Assembly (NCBI GenBank): GCA_947488295.1
Contig: CANKYU010000001.1
Span: 620,001-684,000, forward strand
Reading direction: 5' to 3'
DNA length: 64,000 bases
From: an uncultured Anderseniella sp.
GTDB taxonomy: Bacteria; Pseudomonadota; Alphaproteobacteria; Rhizobiales; Aestuariivirgaceae
A program made the translations under genes and the position numbers. Positions 8,697-17,843 of this stretch are shown here, piece after piece. The number at the start of each line of letters is the position of its first letter. Positions within the stretch are counted from its first letter, which is position 1. The notes under the pieces are model-generated. The model was not told the origin of the DNA, made no database searches, and saw only the letters and a list, made by a program, of their open reading frames with translations.

Positions 8697-9608
8697 ATGA
8701 GCGATCAAGCCATTGAAACCTCCAGCGATACTCGCGCCACCGGCCTGCGCGCCGATCTGCAGGAATTCTGGCACTATTTCAGCGAGAACCGCGGCGCGGT
8801 TATCGGCATGTGGTTTTTCATCTTTGTCTGTCTGGTTGCGCTGCTGGCCGACCTGATTGCGCCGCATGGTGCTACTGCGCAATACCGCGATGCGCTGCTG
8901 ACCCCGCCTGTGTGGCAGGAAGGCGGTGACTGGCGCTTCCTCCTGGGCACCGATGCGGTGGGCCGCGACATGCTGTCGAGGCTGATACATGGCAGCCGCT
9001 ATTCGCTGTTTGTCGGGTGCATAGTTGTGGTTGGCGCCATGGCGGTCGGCGTCACCGTCGGCCTGGTTGCCGGGTTTGTGGGCGGTGCTGTCGATACGCT
9101 GATCATGCGGCTGATGGACATCATCCTGTCGTTTCCGAGCCTGCTTCTGGCGCTGGTGCTGGTCGCCATACTCGGCCCCAGCCTGACCAATGCGATGATT
9201 GCCATCGCGATTGTCCAGCAACCGCATTATGTGCGCCTGACGCGGGCCGCGGTGCTGGGCGAAAGAAACAAGGATTATGTGACAGCGGCCAGGGTTGCCG
9301 GTGTCAGGCCGTTGCGCCTGATGTTCCATACGATCCTGCCCAATTGCATGGCGCCGTTGATTGTCCAGGCGGCATTGTCTTTCTCTACGGCCATTCTTGA
9401 TGCGGCTGCCCTTGGTTTTCTGGGCATGGGCGCACAGCCGCCGACGCCGGAATGGGGCACCATGCTGGCTGAGGCGCGCGAATTCATCCTGCGTGCCTGG
9501 TGGGTGGTGACGCTGCCCGGCCTGGCCATCCTGCTCACGGTGCTGGCCATCAACCTGATGGGCGACGGCCTGCGCGATGCGCTCGACCCCAAGCTGAAGC
9601 GGAGCTGA
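8697..9608 (+). CDS. dppC: Dipeptide-type ABC transporter permease
   Basis: The 303-residue permease is of the DppC/OppC family. It has an N-terminal cytosolic tail, a first membrane segment at about residues 35-55, and the family signature HFLLGTDAVGRD-like sequence (FLLGTDAVGRDMLSRLIHGSRYS). The EAA loop is DYVTAARVAGVRPLRLMFHTILPNCMAP. The C-terminus (GDGLRDALDPKLKRS) is standard for the family. It forms the channel with DppB and lies in the same operon. Confidence 0.93.
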   Translation: MSDQAIETSSDTRATGLRADLQEFWHYFSENRGAVIGMWFFIFVCLVALLADLIAPHGATAQYRDALLTPPVWQEGGDWRFLLGTDAVGRDMLSRLIHGSRYSLFVGCIVVVGAMAVGVTVGLVAGFVGGAVDTLIMRLMDIILSFPSLLLALVLVAILGPSLTNAMIAIAIVQQPHYVRLTRAAVLGERNKDYVTAARVAGVRPLRLMFHTILPNCMAPLIVQAALSFSTAILDAAALGFLGMGAQPPTPEWGTMLAEAREFILRAWWVVTLPGLAILLTVLAINLMGDGLRDALDPKLKRS

Positions 9609-9612
9609 GGCG

Positions 9613-10158
9613 ATGTATGGATCGACAATGATAGGACCGGCTCTGGTAGCTGCCGTCATCGCGGCCCTGGTCACCATGATTGGCTGGTACGTGGGATATC
9701 AGCGCGAACGCCGGCTGCAGAACGGGCGGCGGGCGGAACGTATCAGGGACTGCAAGATTGCCTTGCGGGCTGAAATCAGTTGCCACGTGCCGCGCTGGAT
9801 CCTGCAGGATGACACCGAACACGTCGAAGAGATGGCGAAGCAGATAATGGCCGGTACGGGCCAGACGCCGCCTTTCACACCCTTCGTGCCCAAGGAAACC
9901 GGCAATCCGGCATTCCAGGCAATTGTCGGTGAAATACAGATCCTGCCCGGCGATGTGATTGAACCGGTGATCCGCTATTACCAGCAGGTCGACGTCATCG
10001 CGCAACTGGCCGAGGACATGCGCGGAGAGCGCTATGCAGCACTCGAAGCCGAGCGCAAGATTGATGTTTACAGGGATTTTATAGAATTGCGCAGCGAAGC
10101 AGGCCGCCTGGCGATGGATGCAATAGATGCACTGGAGCAGTCAAGTGATGACAAATGA
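9613..10158 (+). CDS. Membrane-anchored protein of unknown function inside the dpp operon
   Basis: A 181-residue product with one N-terminal membrane segment (residues about 5-28, MIGPALVAAVIAALVTMIGWYVGY). A charged, probably helical cytosolic domain follows (RRLQNGRRAERIRDCKIALRAEI and a Glu/Arg-rich C-terminal helix from about 130). I do not recognise the family. It begins 4 bases after the dppC stop, so it is co-transcribed with the transporter, and it separates dppC from dppD, which are normally adjacent. The GAGGCG upstream is a modest ribosome site. The reading frame has the codon character of its neighbours. Confidence 0.7.
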   Translation: MYGSTMIGPALVAAVIAALVTMIGWYVGYQRERRLQNGRRAERIRDCKIALRAEISCHVPRWILQDDTEHVEEMAKQIMAGTGQTPPFTPFVPKETGNPAFQAIVGEIQILPGDVIEPVIRYYQQVDVIAQLAEDMRGERYAALEAERKIDVYRDFIELRSEAGRLAMDAIDALEQSSDDK

Positions 10159-10289
10159 CTGCTCAATAGCCCGGTTTTGGGCCCGTGGGTCCATTTATAG
10201 GCCGCATTGGCGGCATCGGAAGTGGTTTCGTGCTCATGATTTTGTCTCCAACATCAAGATAATACTACAAAGGTGAAATTTCAACAACC

Positions 10290-11288
10290 ATGGCTCTTTT
10301 AGAGATTGAAAACCTGACAGTAGAATTTGCCACCGCAGGCGGTGCGTTTCGCGCTGTGGACGGGTTGTCACTCAGCCTGGATGCCAGCGACGTGCTGGCC
10401 ATTGTCGGTGAATCCGGGTCCGGAAAGTCGGTTGCCATGCTGGCCATGATGGGTCTGTTGCCGTGGACGGCGACGGTAACCGCGGACCGGCTGAATTTTG
10501 ACGGCAAGGACCTGCTCGCCCTGTCGGCCCGGCAGCGCCGCCAGGTTGTCGGCAAGGACATCGCCATGATCTTCCAGGAGCCCATGTCGAGCCTCAATCC
10601 CTGCTTCACCGTCGGTTTTCAACTGGGTGAGGCGCTCAAGGTGCATCTGGGCATGTCGCGGGCTGAATGCAAGGCGCGCAGCATTGAACTGCTGGACCTG
10701 GTCGGCATTCCGGCACCTGAAAAACGCCTCAGTGCGTTTCCGCATCAACTGTCCGGCGGCATGAGCCAGCGTGTGATGATCGCCATGGCGATTTCGTGCA
10801 ATCCGAAACTGCTGGTCGCAGACGAGCCGACAACCGCGCTCGATGTAACCATTCAGGCGCAAATTCTCGATCTGCTCTTGAACCTGCAGCGCGAGACCGA
10901 CATGGGCCTGGTTCTCATCACGCATGATATGGGCGTGGTGGCCGAGACGGCGCAGCGGGTCTCCGTGCAGTATGCCGGACAGAAGGTCGAGGAACAGCCG
11001 GTGGTGGACCTGTTTTCCGAACCGCACCATCCTTACACGGCTGCCTTGCTGGCGGCATTGCCGGAACGGGCAACTTCAAAGACGCTGCCGTCCATCCCGG
11101 GCGTGGTGCCGGGCCAGTTCGACAGGCCGGACGGATGCCTGTTTTCGCCACGGTGCGGCCATGCCACTGACCGATGCCGCACCCAGTCGCCGACCCGGGC
11201 GTCCGCCGGCCTCGGCCTGGCGTTCTGTCACTATCCGCTGGTCAAAGGTGTGCCGCAAAACCACCCCGGAAACGGAGTGACGGCATGA
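10290..11288 (+). CDS. dppD: Dipeptide-type ABC transporter ATP-binding protein
   Basis: The 332-residue ATPase is of the OppD/DppD family. Walker A is GESGSGKS (residues about 37-44), the signature is LSGGMSQR, and Walker B is [12 protein letters not shown], followed by the H-loop ITHDMGVV. The C-terminal oligopeptide-transporter domain has the family's Cys cluster ([15 protein letters not shown]), which in relatives binds an iron-sulfur cluster. AAAGGTGAAA precedes the start. A 131-base spacer separates it from the preceding gene, the largest gap within the operon after the dppA-dppB gap. Its stop overlaps the dppF start. Confidence 0.93.
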   Translation: MALLEIENLTVEFATAGGAFRAVDGLSLSLDASDVLAIVGESGSGKSVAMLAMMGLLPWTATVTADRLNFDGKDLLALSARQRRQVVGKDIAMIFQEPMSSLNPCFTVGFQLGEALKVHLGMSRAECKARSIELLDLVGIPAPEKRLSAFPHQLSGGMSQRVMIAMAISCNPKLLVADEPTTALDVTIQAQILDLLLNLQRETDMGLVLITHDMGVVAETAQRVSVQYAGQKVEEQPVVDLFSEPHHPYTAALLAALPERATSKTLPSIPGVVPGQFDRPDGCLFSPRCGHATDRCRTQSPTRASAGLGLAFCHYPLVKGVPQNHPGNGVTA

Positions 11289-12259
11289 GTGATGAAGTCG
11301 TCCTGCGCGCAAGCGACCTGAAAAAACATTACACGCTGCCTGGCAGCCTTTACGCCAAGCCGGCCACCGTCAAAGCGCTGGACGGGGTCAGTTTCGAGTT
11401 GAGCCGAAAACAAACCCTGGCCGTGGTGGGGGAGTCCGGCTGCGGCAAGTCCACGCTTGCCCGGGTTGTGACCATGATTGAGGATCCGACGGCAGGGTCG
11501 TTGCAGATTTCCGGCGAAGACCTGGCGGACGGCAACAAGAACGTGCGCCGCAAACTGCGGCCCAAGGTGCAGATGGTGTTCCAGAACCCGTACGGCTCGC
11601 TCAATCCGCGCCAGAAAATCGGATCTGCCCTGGAAGAACCTTTGATGATGAACACGCCGCTGGCAAAGGCGGAAAGGGGCGACAAGGCCAGGGCCATGAT
11701 GCAGGCGGTGGGCCTGCGCCCTGAACACTATGACCGCTATCCGCACATGTTTTCGGGCGGCCAGCGTCAGCGCATAGCCATTGCGCGCGCGTTGATGCTG
11801 GACCCTGACATACTGGTGCTGGACGAACCGGTATCGGCGCTGGATGTGTCGATCCAGGCGCAGGTTCTGAATCTGCTCGGTGAACTGCAGGACAAGCTGC
11901 AACTGGCCTATCTGTTTATCTCCCATGACCTGTCGGTGGTGAAACATATCGCGGACGAGGTCATGGTGATGTATCTGGGCAAACCGGTCGAGCAGGCAGC
12001 CAGACAGGTGTTGTTCGATGATCCGAGACACCCCTATACGCAGGCACTGCTGTCGGCCACGCCGGTGCCTGACCCGGGCCGGCACAAGGAACGCGTGCTG
12101 TTGAAGGGCGAATTGCCGTCTCCCATCGACCCGCCAACCGGCTGCGCCTTTCATCCGCGCTGCCCGGTGGTGTTTGACCGATGCGCCGCCGAGACCCCGC
12201 TTTTGCAGCCGGCCCGCGCCGCGCAGGTCTCGTGTCATCTTATGGACGAGGCGGAATAG
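11285..12259 (+). CDS. dppF: Dipeptide-type ABC transporter ATP-binding protein
   Basis: The 324-residue ATPase is of the OppF/DppF family. Walker A is GESGCGKST, the signature is FSGGQRQR, Walker B is ILVLDEPVSALD, and the H-loop is ISHDLSVV. It ends with the oligopeptide C-terminal domain (GCAFHPRCPVVFDRC). The ATG at 11285 overlaps the dppD stop (ATGA), so translation is coupled; the in-frame upstream extension lies inside dppD and is rejected. It completes a full DppABCDF importer and is convergent with the Lrp-type regulator. Confidence 0.93.
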   Translation: MSDEVVLRASDLKKHYTLPGSLYAKPATVKALDGVSFELSRKQTLAVVGESGCGKSTLARVVTMIEDPTAGSLQISGEDLADGNKNVRRKLRPKVQMVFQNPYGSLNPRQKIGSALEEPLMMNTPLAKAERGDKARAMMQAVGLRPEHYDRYPHMFSGGQRQRIAIARALMLDPDILVLDEPVSALDVSIQAQVLNLLGELQDKLQLAYLFISHDLSVVKHIADEVMVMYLGKPVEQAARQVLFDDPRHPYTQALLSATPVPDPGRHKERVLLKGELPSPIDPPTGCAFHPRCPVVFDRCAAETPLLQPARAAQVSCHLMDEAE

Positions 12260-12272
12260 GCTCTGAACCTAC

Positions 12273-12752
12273 TCACCCGCCTGGATTTCCCGTTACCGCA
12301 TCGCACGGAATGGCCGGATCATCCTTGTAGGTCTCGGAAATGAAATGCGTCGTGTACCGCACTACGCTTTCAACACCATCGAATAGACGATCGCATACCT
12401 CCTGGTATTCAACCATGTCCCTGAAGTTTCCGATCAGGATCGCGTCGAGCTCACCTGTCACACCGTAGGCATAGGCAATGGCCGGTTCCGCCCGGATACA
12501 CTTTGCCAATGCGTCCCTGTCCGCGCGTGTGTGATCTTTCGTTGTGGCTGTGATGATTGCCTGCAGCCCACGCCCAAGTCTGCCGGCATCGGCGATATAG
12601 ATATTTTTGGTCAGTATTCCGGATTTTTGCAGATCGCGAACCCGTCGAAGACATGTCGAAGCTGTTGAGCCTGCCAGGTCTGCAAGTTCCGCATGAGTTA
12701 TGTCACCGCGTTTTTGCAGTGTTTCCACGATCCGAATGTCGAGTGCGTCCAT
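12273..12752 (-). CDS. Lrp/AsnC family transcriptional regulator
   Basis: The 159-residue protein has an N-terminal winged helix-turn-helix (MDALDIRIVETLQKRGDITH, then LADLAGSTASTCLRRVRDLQ). The C-terminal RAM/AsnC ligand-binding domain includes YAYGVTGELDAILIGNFRDM. The start at 12752 is the normal family start; the longer upstream frame runs through the divergent promoter region. It is divergent from a DMT-family transporter with 97 bases between, which suggests that it regulates that transporter in response to an amino acid or related metabolite. Confidence 0.88.
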   Translation of the reverse strand: MDALDIRIVETLQKRGDITHAELADLAGSTASTCLRRVRDLQKSGILTKNIYIADAGRLGRGLQAIITATTKDHTRADRDALAKCIRAEPAIAYAYGVTGELDAILIGNFRDMVEYQEVCDRLFDGVESVVRYTTHFISETYKDDPAIPCDAVTGNPGG

Positions 12753-12849
12753 TTTGAGACCTGCAGGATTACGCCAAATTTCCGGAGATTTCGACCACAT
12801 CCTGCACGAAAAATCCATAGCTTTGGTTGGAAAATCCGGAGCAACCGCT
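12753..12849. promoter_or_regulatory. Divergent control region with repeated TCCGGA sites
   Basis: Two TCCGGA palindromes, each with AT-rich left flanks, occur at 12781-12786 and 12835-12840. The spacing is 54 bases, close to five helical turns. This is the kind of phased arrangement used by Lrp/AsnC octamers. Binding is inferred. Confidence 0.4.
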
Positions 12850-13788
12850 ATGTCCCACACACATATAGGGCTGATCTGCTGCCTGTCCTTTGTCACCTTG
12901 GAAGCCTTCCAGGCGGTGTATCTCGGGGCTGTCTTTCAGGAAGTGGACTCGTTTCTTGTCGGCACTTGGGTGTTTGGCATTTCCGTCGTCGGCTGCACGC
13001 TCGCCACGGCAGTCTTTCGTCCAGCCGAGCTTGCGGCGTCTTTCCGGGCATGGAGGATCGTTGCCGCCCTCAACCTGTTTGCGGCTCTGACCTGGACCAC
13101 CTACTTCATCGCGGTTCAGCTTATCGAACCGGCGGTGGTGTTCACCATTTTCTCCGGCATGGTCCCGTTGGGTACAGTCATGGCGGGGTGGCTGGGACTG
13201 CAGGAGGCCCGGTCGGCAAAACGGCGTCTGGTCCGGATCGGCAATGCGTTGATCCTGTTGTCAATCGTTTCGCTTGCGGCGATCACTGTATTCGGCTTCT
13301 CCGGCTTTGTTCGAGGCGGCTGGCTTGCCGCACTGACTGGTGTCTGTCTCTCAGCGCTGTCTGGCGGGTGCACCGCGTTCGTCATTCTCTATTCGGTGCG
13401 GCTAAACGGCAGGGGCGTCGGTCCTCTGGCACAGTTCGGACTTCGCTTCGTGCTTTACACCTTGCTGGCACTGATGGCCTTCTTGATCGGAGTGGATGAC
13501 AAGGACGTTGCGACGCCGGCCGGAGACCTGGTCCGGATCGTCGTGATCGGTTTAGCGGTCATCGCGTTTCCGCTCTATCTGGTGCAGAAAGCCGTCCCGC
13601 TTATCCCGGCATCAATGATAGCGGCGGTCACTGCGCTTGGCCCTGCGATGGTGTTTGTGATGCAGCTTTTCGATGGACGGGTGTATTATTCCGCGGCAAC
13701 ACTTGGTGGCCTGGTCATCTACATCACCGGTGCCCTTATAGCGGTATGTGGCGCAACGAAATCGCCGGTTGTCGCATCGACCCGCTGA
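12850..13788 (+). CDS. DMT superfamily (EamA-type) transporter
   Basis: A 312-residue membrane protein with about ten hydrophobic segments in two repeats, as in EamA/RhaT-type exporters. The first-repeat ending VVFTIFSGMVPLGTVMAGWLGLQEA and the second-repeat PASMIAAVTALGPAMVFVMQLFDGRV match the usual pattern of a polar, glycine-rich TM4 followed by an acidic loop. Its ATG at 12850 is immediately downstream of the shared control region with the Lrp-type regulator. It is probably an exporter of an amino acid or other metabolite sensed by that regulator. The substrate is unknown. Confidence 0.82.
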   Translation: MSHTHIGLICCLSFVTLEAFQAVYLGAVFQEVDSFLVGTWVFGISVVGCTLATAVFRPAELAASFRAWRIVAALNLFAALTWTTYFIAVQLIEPAVVFTIFSGMVPLGTVMAGWLGLQEARSAKRRLVRIGNALILLSIVSLAAITVFGFSGFVRGGWLAALTGVCLSALSGGCTAFVILYSVRLNGRGVGPLAQFGLRFVLYTLLALMAFLIGVDDKDVATPAGDLVRIVVIGLAVIAFPLYLVQKAVPLIPASMIAAVTALGPAMVFVMQLFDGRVYYSAATLGGLVIYITGALIAVCGATKSPVVASTR

Positions 13789-13818
13789 AACCATCACGAC
13801 GCGGAAACCCGGGGCAGC

Positions 13819-15309
13819 TCAACTCAGCGTCCGCCTGACCGCGTCCGTCCAGCCGGCGATCTTTCGTTGCCGGACCGCCTGCTTCATCTTTGGTTTGAAG
13901 CGCTGATCGAGGGCCCATGATTTGGCAAAACCTGAGGCGTTCGGCCACAGACCGGCGCGGGATGCGGCAAGCCAGGCGGCGCCCAGCGCGGTGGTTTCCA
14001 GAACCTCCGGCCGGTCGACCGGTGCTTTCAGCAGATCGGCAAGACGCTGCATTGTCCAGTCTGACGCTACCATGCCGCCGTCGACACGCAACACAGTCTT
14101 GCGGGCGGTATCAGACTTCCAGTCCTTCTGCATGGCGGACAGCAGATCATGGGTCTGGTAGCAAACTGCCTCAAGCGCTGCCTGGGCCAGTTCATTGGGA
14201 CCGGAGGCGCGGGTCAGGCCGAAGATTGCACCGCGGGCATCTGCGTCCCAGTGGGGTGCGCCAAGCCCGGTGAAGGCGGGAACCAGATAGACGTCCTGTT
14301 CCGGGTCAGCCTTTGCAGCCATCGCGCCGCTGTCACTGGCGGCTTTCAAAAATCCCATTTCGTCACGCAGCCATTGCACGGTTGCGCCGGCCATGAAAAT
14401 CGATCCTTCCAGCGCATAGGTTGTCTTGCCGTCAAGCCGGTAGGCGATGGTGGTCAGCAACCGGTTTTTCGACCGCACCATGTCTGAGCCCGTATTGAGC
14501 AGGGCAAAGCAGCCGGTGCCATAGGTTGATTTCAGCATGCCGGGCCTGAAACAGGCATTGCCGATGGTGGCGGCCTGCTGATCGCCGGCCACGCCCATGA
14601 TTGGAATGGCCGCCCCCAGGATCGATGCATCGGTAACGCCAAAGTCCGCCGAACAGTCGAGAACGTCCGGCAGCACATTTGCGGGAACGTCCAGCACTTC
14701 GAGCAGCTTCTTGTCCCACTTGTTCGTCTTGATGTTGTACATCAGCGTGCGCGAGGCGTTGGTGGCGTCGGTGACGTGTGATGTGCCGCCTGTGAGCCGC
14801 CAGATCAGGAAGCTGTCGATGGTGCCGAAGGCTATGCGTCCGGCCTTGGCCTTTGCGCGCAGGCCTTTCACATTGTCCAGCAGCCAGGCGGCCTTGGTGC
14901 CGGAAAAATAGGGATCGAGCAGCAGTCCGGTTTTTGCGCTGAAGCCTTTCTCGTGTCCGGCCTGTTTCAGCGTTGCGCAAAATTCAGAGGTGCGCCGGTC
15001 CTGCCAGACGATGGCCCGGTGGACGCATTTGCCTGTCTCGCGATCCCACATGAGCGTGGTTTCGCGCTGGTTGGTGATGCCGACTGCCGCGATGTCCGAT
15101 GGCGCGACACCGGCTTTGCGGATAGCTTCCCTGCAGGTGGCGACAACACTTGACCAGATGTCTTCCGCGTCGTGCTCGACCCAGCCGGATTTCGGGAAAT
15201 GCTGGGCAAATTCCTGCTGGCCCACTGCGACGATGTTCTGGCCCTGATCAAAAATGATCGCCCGTGAAGATGTTGTTCCCTGATCAATGGCTAGAACGTA
15301 ATTGCCCAT
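13819..15309 (-). CDS. glpK: Glycerol kinase
   Basis: The 496-residue kinase is of the FGGY family. Its N-terminus [18 protein letters not shown] carries the phosphate-binding loop, and the following segments [17 protein letters not shown] and AIVWQDRR are characteristic of glycerol kinase. The C-terminal domain has [15 protein letters not shown] and the adenine-site motif TALGAAWLA. It phosphorylates glycerol to glycerol 3-phosphate in the cytoplasm. The ATG at 15309 fits the family start; a GTG at 15333 directly after the glpD stop would add eight residues. It is last in the glpR-glpD-glpK operon. Confidence 0.95.
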   Translation of the reverse strand: MGNYVLAIDQGTTSSRAIIFDQGQNIVAVGQQEFAQHFPKSGWVEHDAEDIWSSVVATCREAIRKAGVAPSDIAAVGITNQRETTLMWDRETGKCVHRAIVWQDRRTSEFCATLKQAGHEKGFSAKTGLLLDPYFSGTKAAWLLDNVKGLRAKAKAGRIAFGTIDSFLIWRLTGGTSHVTDATNASRTLMYNIKTNKWDKKLLEVLDVPANVLPDVLDCSADFGVTDASILGAAIPIMGVAGDQQAATIGNACFRPGMLKSTYGTGCFALLNTGSDMVRSKNRLLTTIAYRLDGKTTYALEGSIFMAGATVQWLRDEMGFLKAASDSGAMAAKADPEQDVYLVPAFTGLGAPHWDADARGAIFGLTRASGPNELAQAALEAVCYQTHDLLSAMQKDWKSDTARKTVLRVDGGMVASDWTMQRLADLLKAPVDRPEVLETTALGAAWLAASRAGLWPNASGFAKSWALDQRFKPKMKQAVRQRKIAGWTDAVRRTLS

Positions 15310-15333
15310 GGTTTGCCCCGTTGCTGCAACCAC

Positions 15334-16896
15334 CTAGCGCACGGCGGTTTTACTTGTTGTCATATGCATGTTCTTGGCAGCACGATCCATGAATTTCTGC
15401 AAGGCCTGTGTCTGCTTGCCGTCGAAGGCAATGCCGAGTTTTGTCCGCCTGAACAACACATCCTGTGGTGTGAACGCCCATTCGTGCTGCATCAGGTAGG
15501 TGACCTCTGCCTCATACAGGTCATGGCCGAATGCCTTGCCGAGATCGGTCGTTTTCTGGGCGTCACCGAGCACCAGGGAAGCCCGGGTTCCATACTGGCG
15601 CACCAGCCGGGTGATCAGCTTGCGGTCCAGCCGCGGGTGGGCTTCTGCGTATTGATCGACAAGTGCGTCAAACTCCTGTGCCGCGAAATCACCACCTGGA
15701 AGGGCGGCATGCGCGGTCCAGGGAGGCTGGCGCGCGCCCAGGTTCTTTTCGATATCTTTCAGAATTTCTTCGGCAAGCACCCGGAATGTGGTGATCTTGC
15801 CGCCGAAAATGTTGAGCAGCAGTCCCGTGGCACTGTCGCCATCTGCCCTCACCACGTAATCACGGGTGGCTTCATGTGCCTTGCTGGCACCGTCGTCATA
15901 CAGCGGACGGACACCTGAATAGGTCCACACGACATCTGATCTGGTCACCGGTTCTGCAAAATACTCACTGGCCATTGCGCACAGATAGTCAATCTCCCCG
16001 GACGATATTTCAGGTTTGTCCATTTCACGCCCGTGTTCGGCGTCAGTGGTGCCGATCAGGGTGTAGTCGACCTCATAGGGAATGGCGAAGATGATGCGGT
16101 TGTCGTCGTTTTGAAAAATGTAGGCCTTGTCGTGATCGAATTTTCGGCGGATGACGATATGACTGCCGCGCACCAGGCGGACATTGTTGGCGTCGTTGTG
16201 CCCGAACACCTGCTTTAGAACCATATCGACCCACGGGCCTGCCGCATTGATGATGATGTCTGCGGTAACGGTTTGCCTGTGACCGGTGAGGGTGTCCTCC
16301 ATCTCGACCTGCCAGTTACCGCTGCTGCGTCGCGCCCGGGCGACTTTGGTGCGCGGCAGCATGCTGGCGCCGCGTTCTGCTGCGTCGAGCGCGTTCAAGA
16401 CGACCAGCCGGGAGTCCTCAACCCAGCAGTCTGAGTATTCAAATGCCTTCTTGAACAGCTTCTTCAGCGGCCCGCCGGCTTCATCGTGCTGCAGGTTCAG
16501 GCTGGATGTTGGAGGCAACAGCTTGCGCCCGCCAATATGGTCATACAGGAACAGGCCGAGACGCAGAAGCCAGGCCGGACGCAGCCCGGAATGATGCGGC
16601 AGCACAAACCGCATCTGCCAGATGATATGCGGGGCGATTTTCCACAGCACTTCGCGCTCCATCAAAGCCTTGCGGACCAGCATGAACTCATAATGTTCCA
16701 GATAGCGCAGGCCGCCGTGGATCAGTTTTGTCGATGCCGAGGATGTGCCGCCGCCGAAGTCACCTGCTTCGCACAGGCACACCGAATAGCCCCGGCCAGC
16801 GGCATCACGGGCAATGCCGCAGCCATTGATGCCGCCACCGATGATCAGCACGTCATAATGCGGCGTCAGGCGCGCGTGCTGCGACTGCTTGTTCAT
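15334..16896 (-). CDS. glpD: Aerobic glycerol-3-phosphate dehydrogenase
   Basis: The 520-residue flavoprotein has an N-terminal FAD dinucleotide motif (DVLIIGGGINGCGIARDAAGR-type, residues about 15-35) and the family segments GTSSASTKLIHGGLRYLEHYEF and SGVRPLYDD. It oxidises glycerol 3-phosphate to dihydroxyacetone phosphate at the inner membrane, passing electrons to quinone. Its start overlaps the glpR stop by 4 bases and its stop abuts glpK, forming one operon. Length is typical (about 500-530). Confidence 0.95.
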   Translation of the reverse strand: MNKQSQHARLTPHYDVLIIGGGINGCGIARDAAGRGYSVCLCEAGDFGGGTSSASTKLIHGGLRYLEHYEFMLVRKALMEREVLWKIAPHIIWQMRFVLPHHSGLRPAWLLRLGLFLYDHIGGRKLLPPTSSLNLQHDEAGGPLKKLFKKAFEYSDCWVEDSRLVVLNALDAAERGASMLPRTKVARARRSSGNWQVEMEDTLTGHRQTVTADIIINAAGPWVDMVLKQVFGHNDANNVRLVRGSHIVIRRKFDHDKAYIFQNDDNRIIFAIPYEVDYTLIGTTDAEHGREMDKPEISSGEIDYLCAMASEYFAEPVTRSDVVWTYSGVRPLYDDGASKAHEATRDYVVRADGDSATGLLLNIFGGKITTFRVLAEEILKDIEKNLGARQPPWTAHAALPGGDFAAQEFDALVDQYAEAHPRLDRKLITRLVRQYGTRASLVLGDAQKTTDLGKAFGHDLYEAEVTYLMQHEWAFTPQDVLFRRTKLGIAFDGKQTQALQKFMDRAAKNMHMTTSKTAVR

Positions 16897-17687
16897 TCAG
16901 CCGCCTTTCCGACCGTCATGTCCGCCTGTGCAATCTCGAGGCGGATTTTCGCATCGCTGCAAATCTTCCGGATGCTGCGGGGCGGCTCCTCGTCGGTGAC
17001 GAAGACGTCGATGTCTTCCAGCTCGCCGATCTGCACCGGCGCCCGGCGTTCGAACTTGCTGGTGTCAGCCGCCAGAATGCTGGTCCGGGCCTGGCCCAGA
17101 ATGGCCTGTGACACGCGCACTTCGCGATAGTCAAAATCAAGCAGAGAGCCTTGTTCATCAATCGCGGAAGTGCCGATCACAGCGAAGTCGACCTTGAACT
17201 GCCGGATCAGGTCAATCGCGGCGGCACCGACAATGCCGCCGTCGGCCTTGCGTACCATGCCGCCGGATACCACCACTTCAACTCCCGGAGCGTCAGAGAG
17301 TATGTAGGCGACATTGAGGTTGTTGGTGATCACCATCAACCCCTGGTGGCGGCGCAGGGCGTAGGCGACCTGTTCGGTTGTGGTGCCGATATTGAGGATC
17401 AGCGACGAATTGTCCGGGATCAGGTCTGCGATGGCGCGGGCAATGCGGGCCTTGCCGTCAGAGGCGATTTCGCGCCGCGCCTGGTAGGCCATGTTGACCG
17501 TATTGGACGGAAACACCGCACCGCCGTGCACCCGGTTGAGCTTTTCCATGTCGCACAGGTCATTGAGATCCTTGCGGATTGTCTGTGGTGTCACATCAAA
17601 ACGGTGCGCAAGTGTTTCCACGTCCACACGACCTTCGCGGCGGGCGATCTCGAGAATATCCATCTGTCTGGGCGGCAATGCCGTCAC
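16893..17687 (-). CDS. glpR: DeoR-family glycerol-3-phosphate regulon repressor
   Basis: The 264-residue regulator starts with a DeoR winged helix (PPRQMDILEIARREGRVDVE, then VTPQTIRKDLNDLCDMEKLNRVHGGAV). The C-terminal sugar-phosphate sensor has NIGTTTEQVA and VVVSGGMVRKADGGIVG. It probably represses both its own operon and the divergent glpV-STPQU operon, and is released by glycerol 3-phosphate or a related ligand. It is first in its operon; the ATGA overlap with glpD couples translation. Confidence 0.9.
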   Translation of the reverse strand: MTALPPRQMDILEIARREGRVDVETLAHRFDVTPQTIRKDLNDLCDMEKLNRVHGGAVFPSNTVNMAYQARREIASDGKARIARAIADLIPDNSSLILNIGTTTEQVAYALRRHQGLMVITNNLNVAYILSDAPGVEVVVSGGMVRKADGGIVGAAAIDLIRQFKVDFAVIGTSAIDEQGSLLDFDYREVRVSQAILGQARTSILAADTSKFERRAPVQIGELEDIDVFVTDEEPPRSIRKICSDAKIRLEIAQADMTVGKAAE

Positions 17688-17843
17688 GACGCATCCCTTC
17701 GGTTATTTTCATAATTGTTGCGATTTTTTTCGAATAAATCAATTAGAAAACCATTGACTTTCGTTTTTATTCGTTATGTCCTAGCGATGTGACGCACCGC
17801 TGTCGTGAATGAGTGCGTATGCAAATCAGTTGGAGGAGACATC
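17688..17843. promoter_or_regulatory. glpR-glpV divergent promoter with candidate GlpR operator
   Basis: This AT-rich spacer holds an inverted pair CGAATAAA (17731-17738) and TTTATTCG (17766-17773), with T-rich flanks giving TTTCG-type half sites. A TTGACT hexamer lies at 17754-17759. Position between repressor and transporter genes makes it the likely GlpR operator; binding is inferred. Confidence 0.5.

Noticed and set aside
8661..9677. Open frame of 338 codons opposite dppC
   Set aside because: Gln/Arg/His-rich antisense translation typical of a shadow; the plus strand encodes a clear permease.
11231..12238. Open frame opposite dppF
   Set aside because: Antisense shadow of an ATPase gene with all family motifs on the plus strand.
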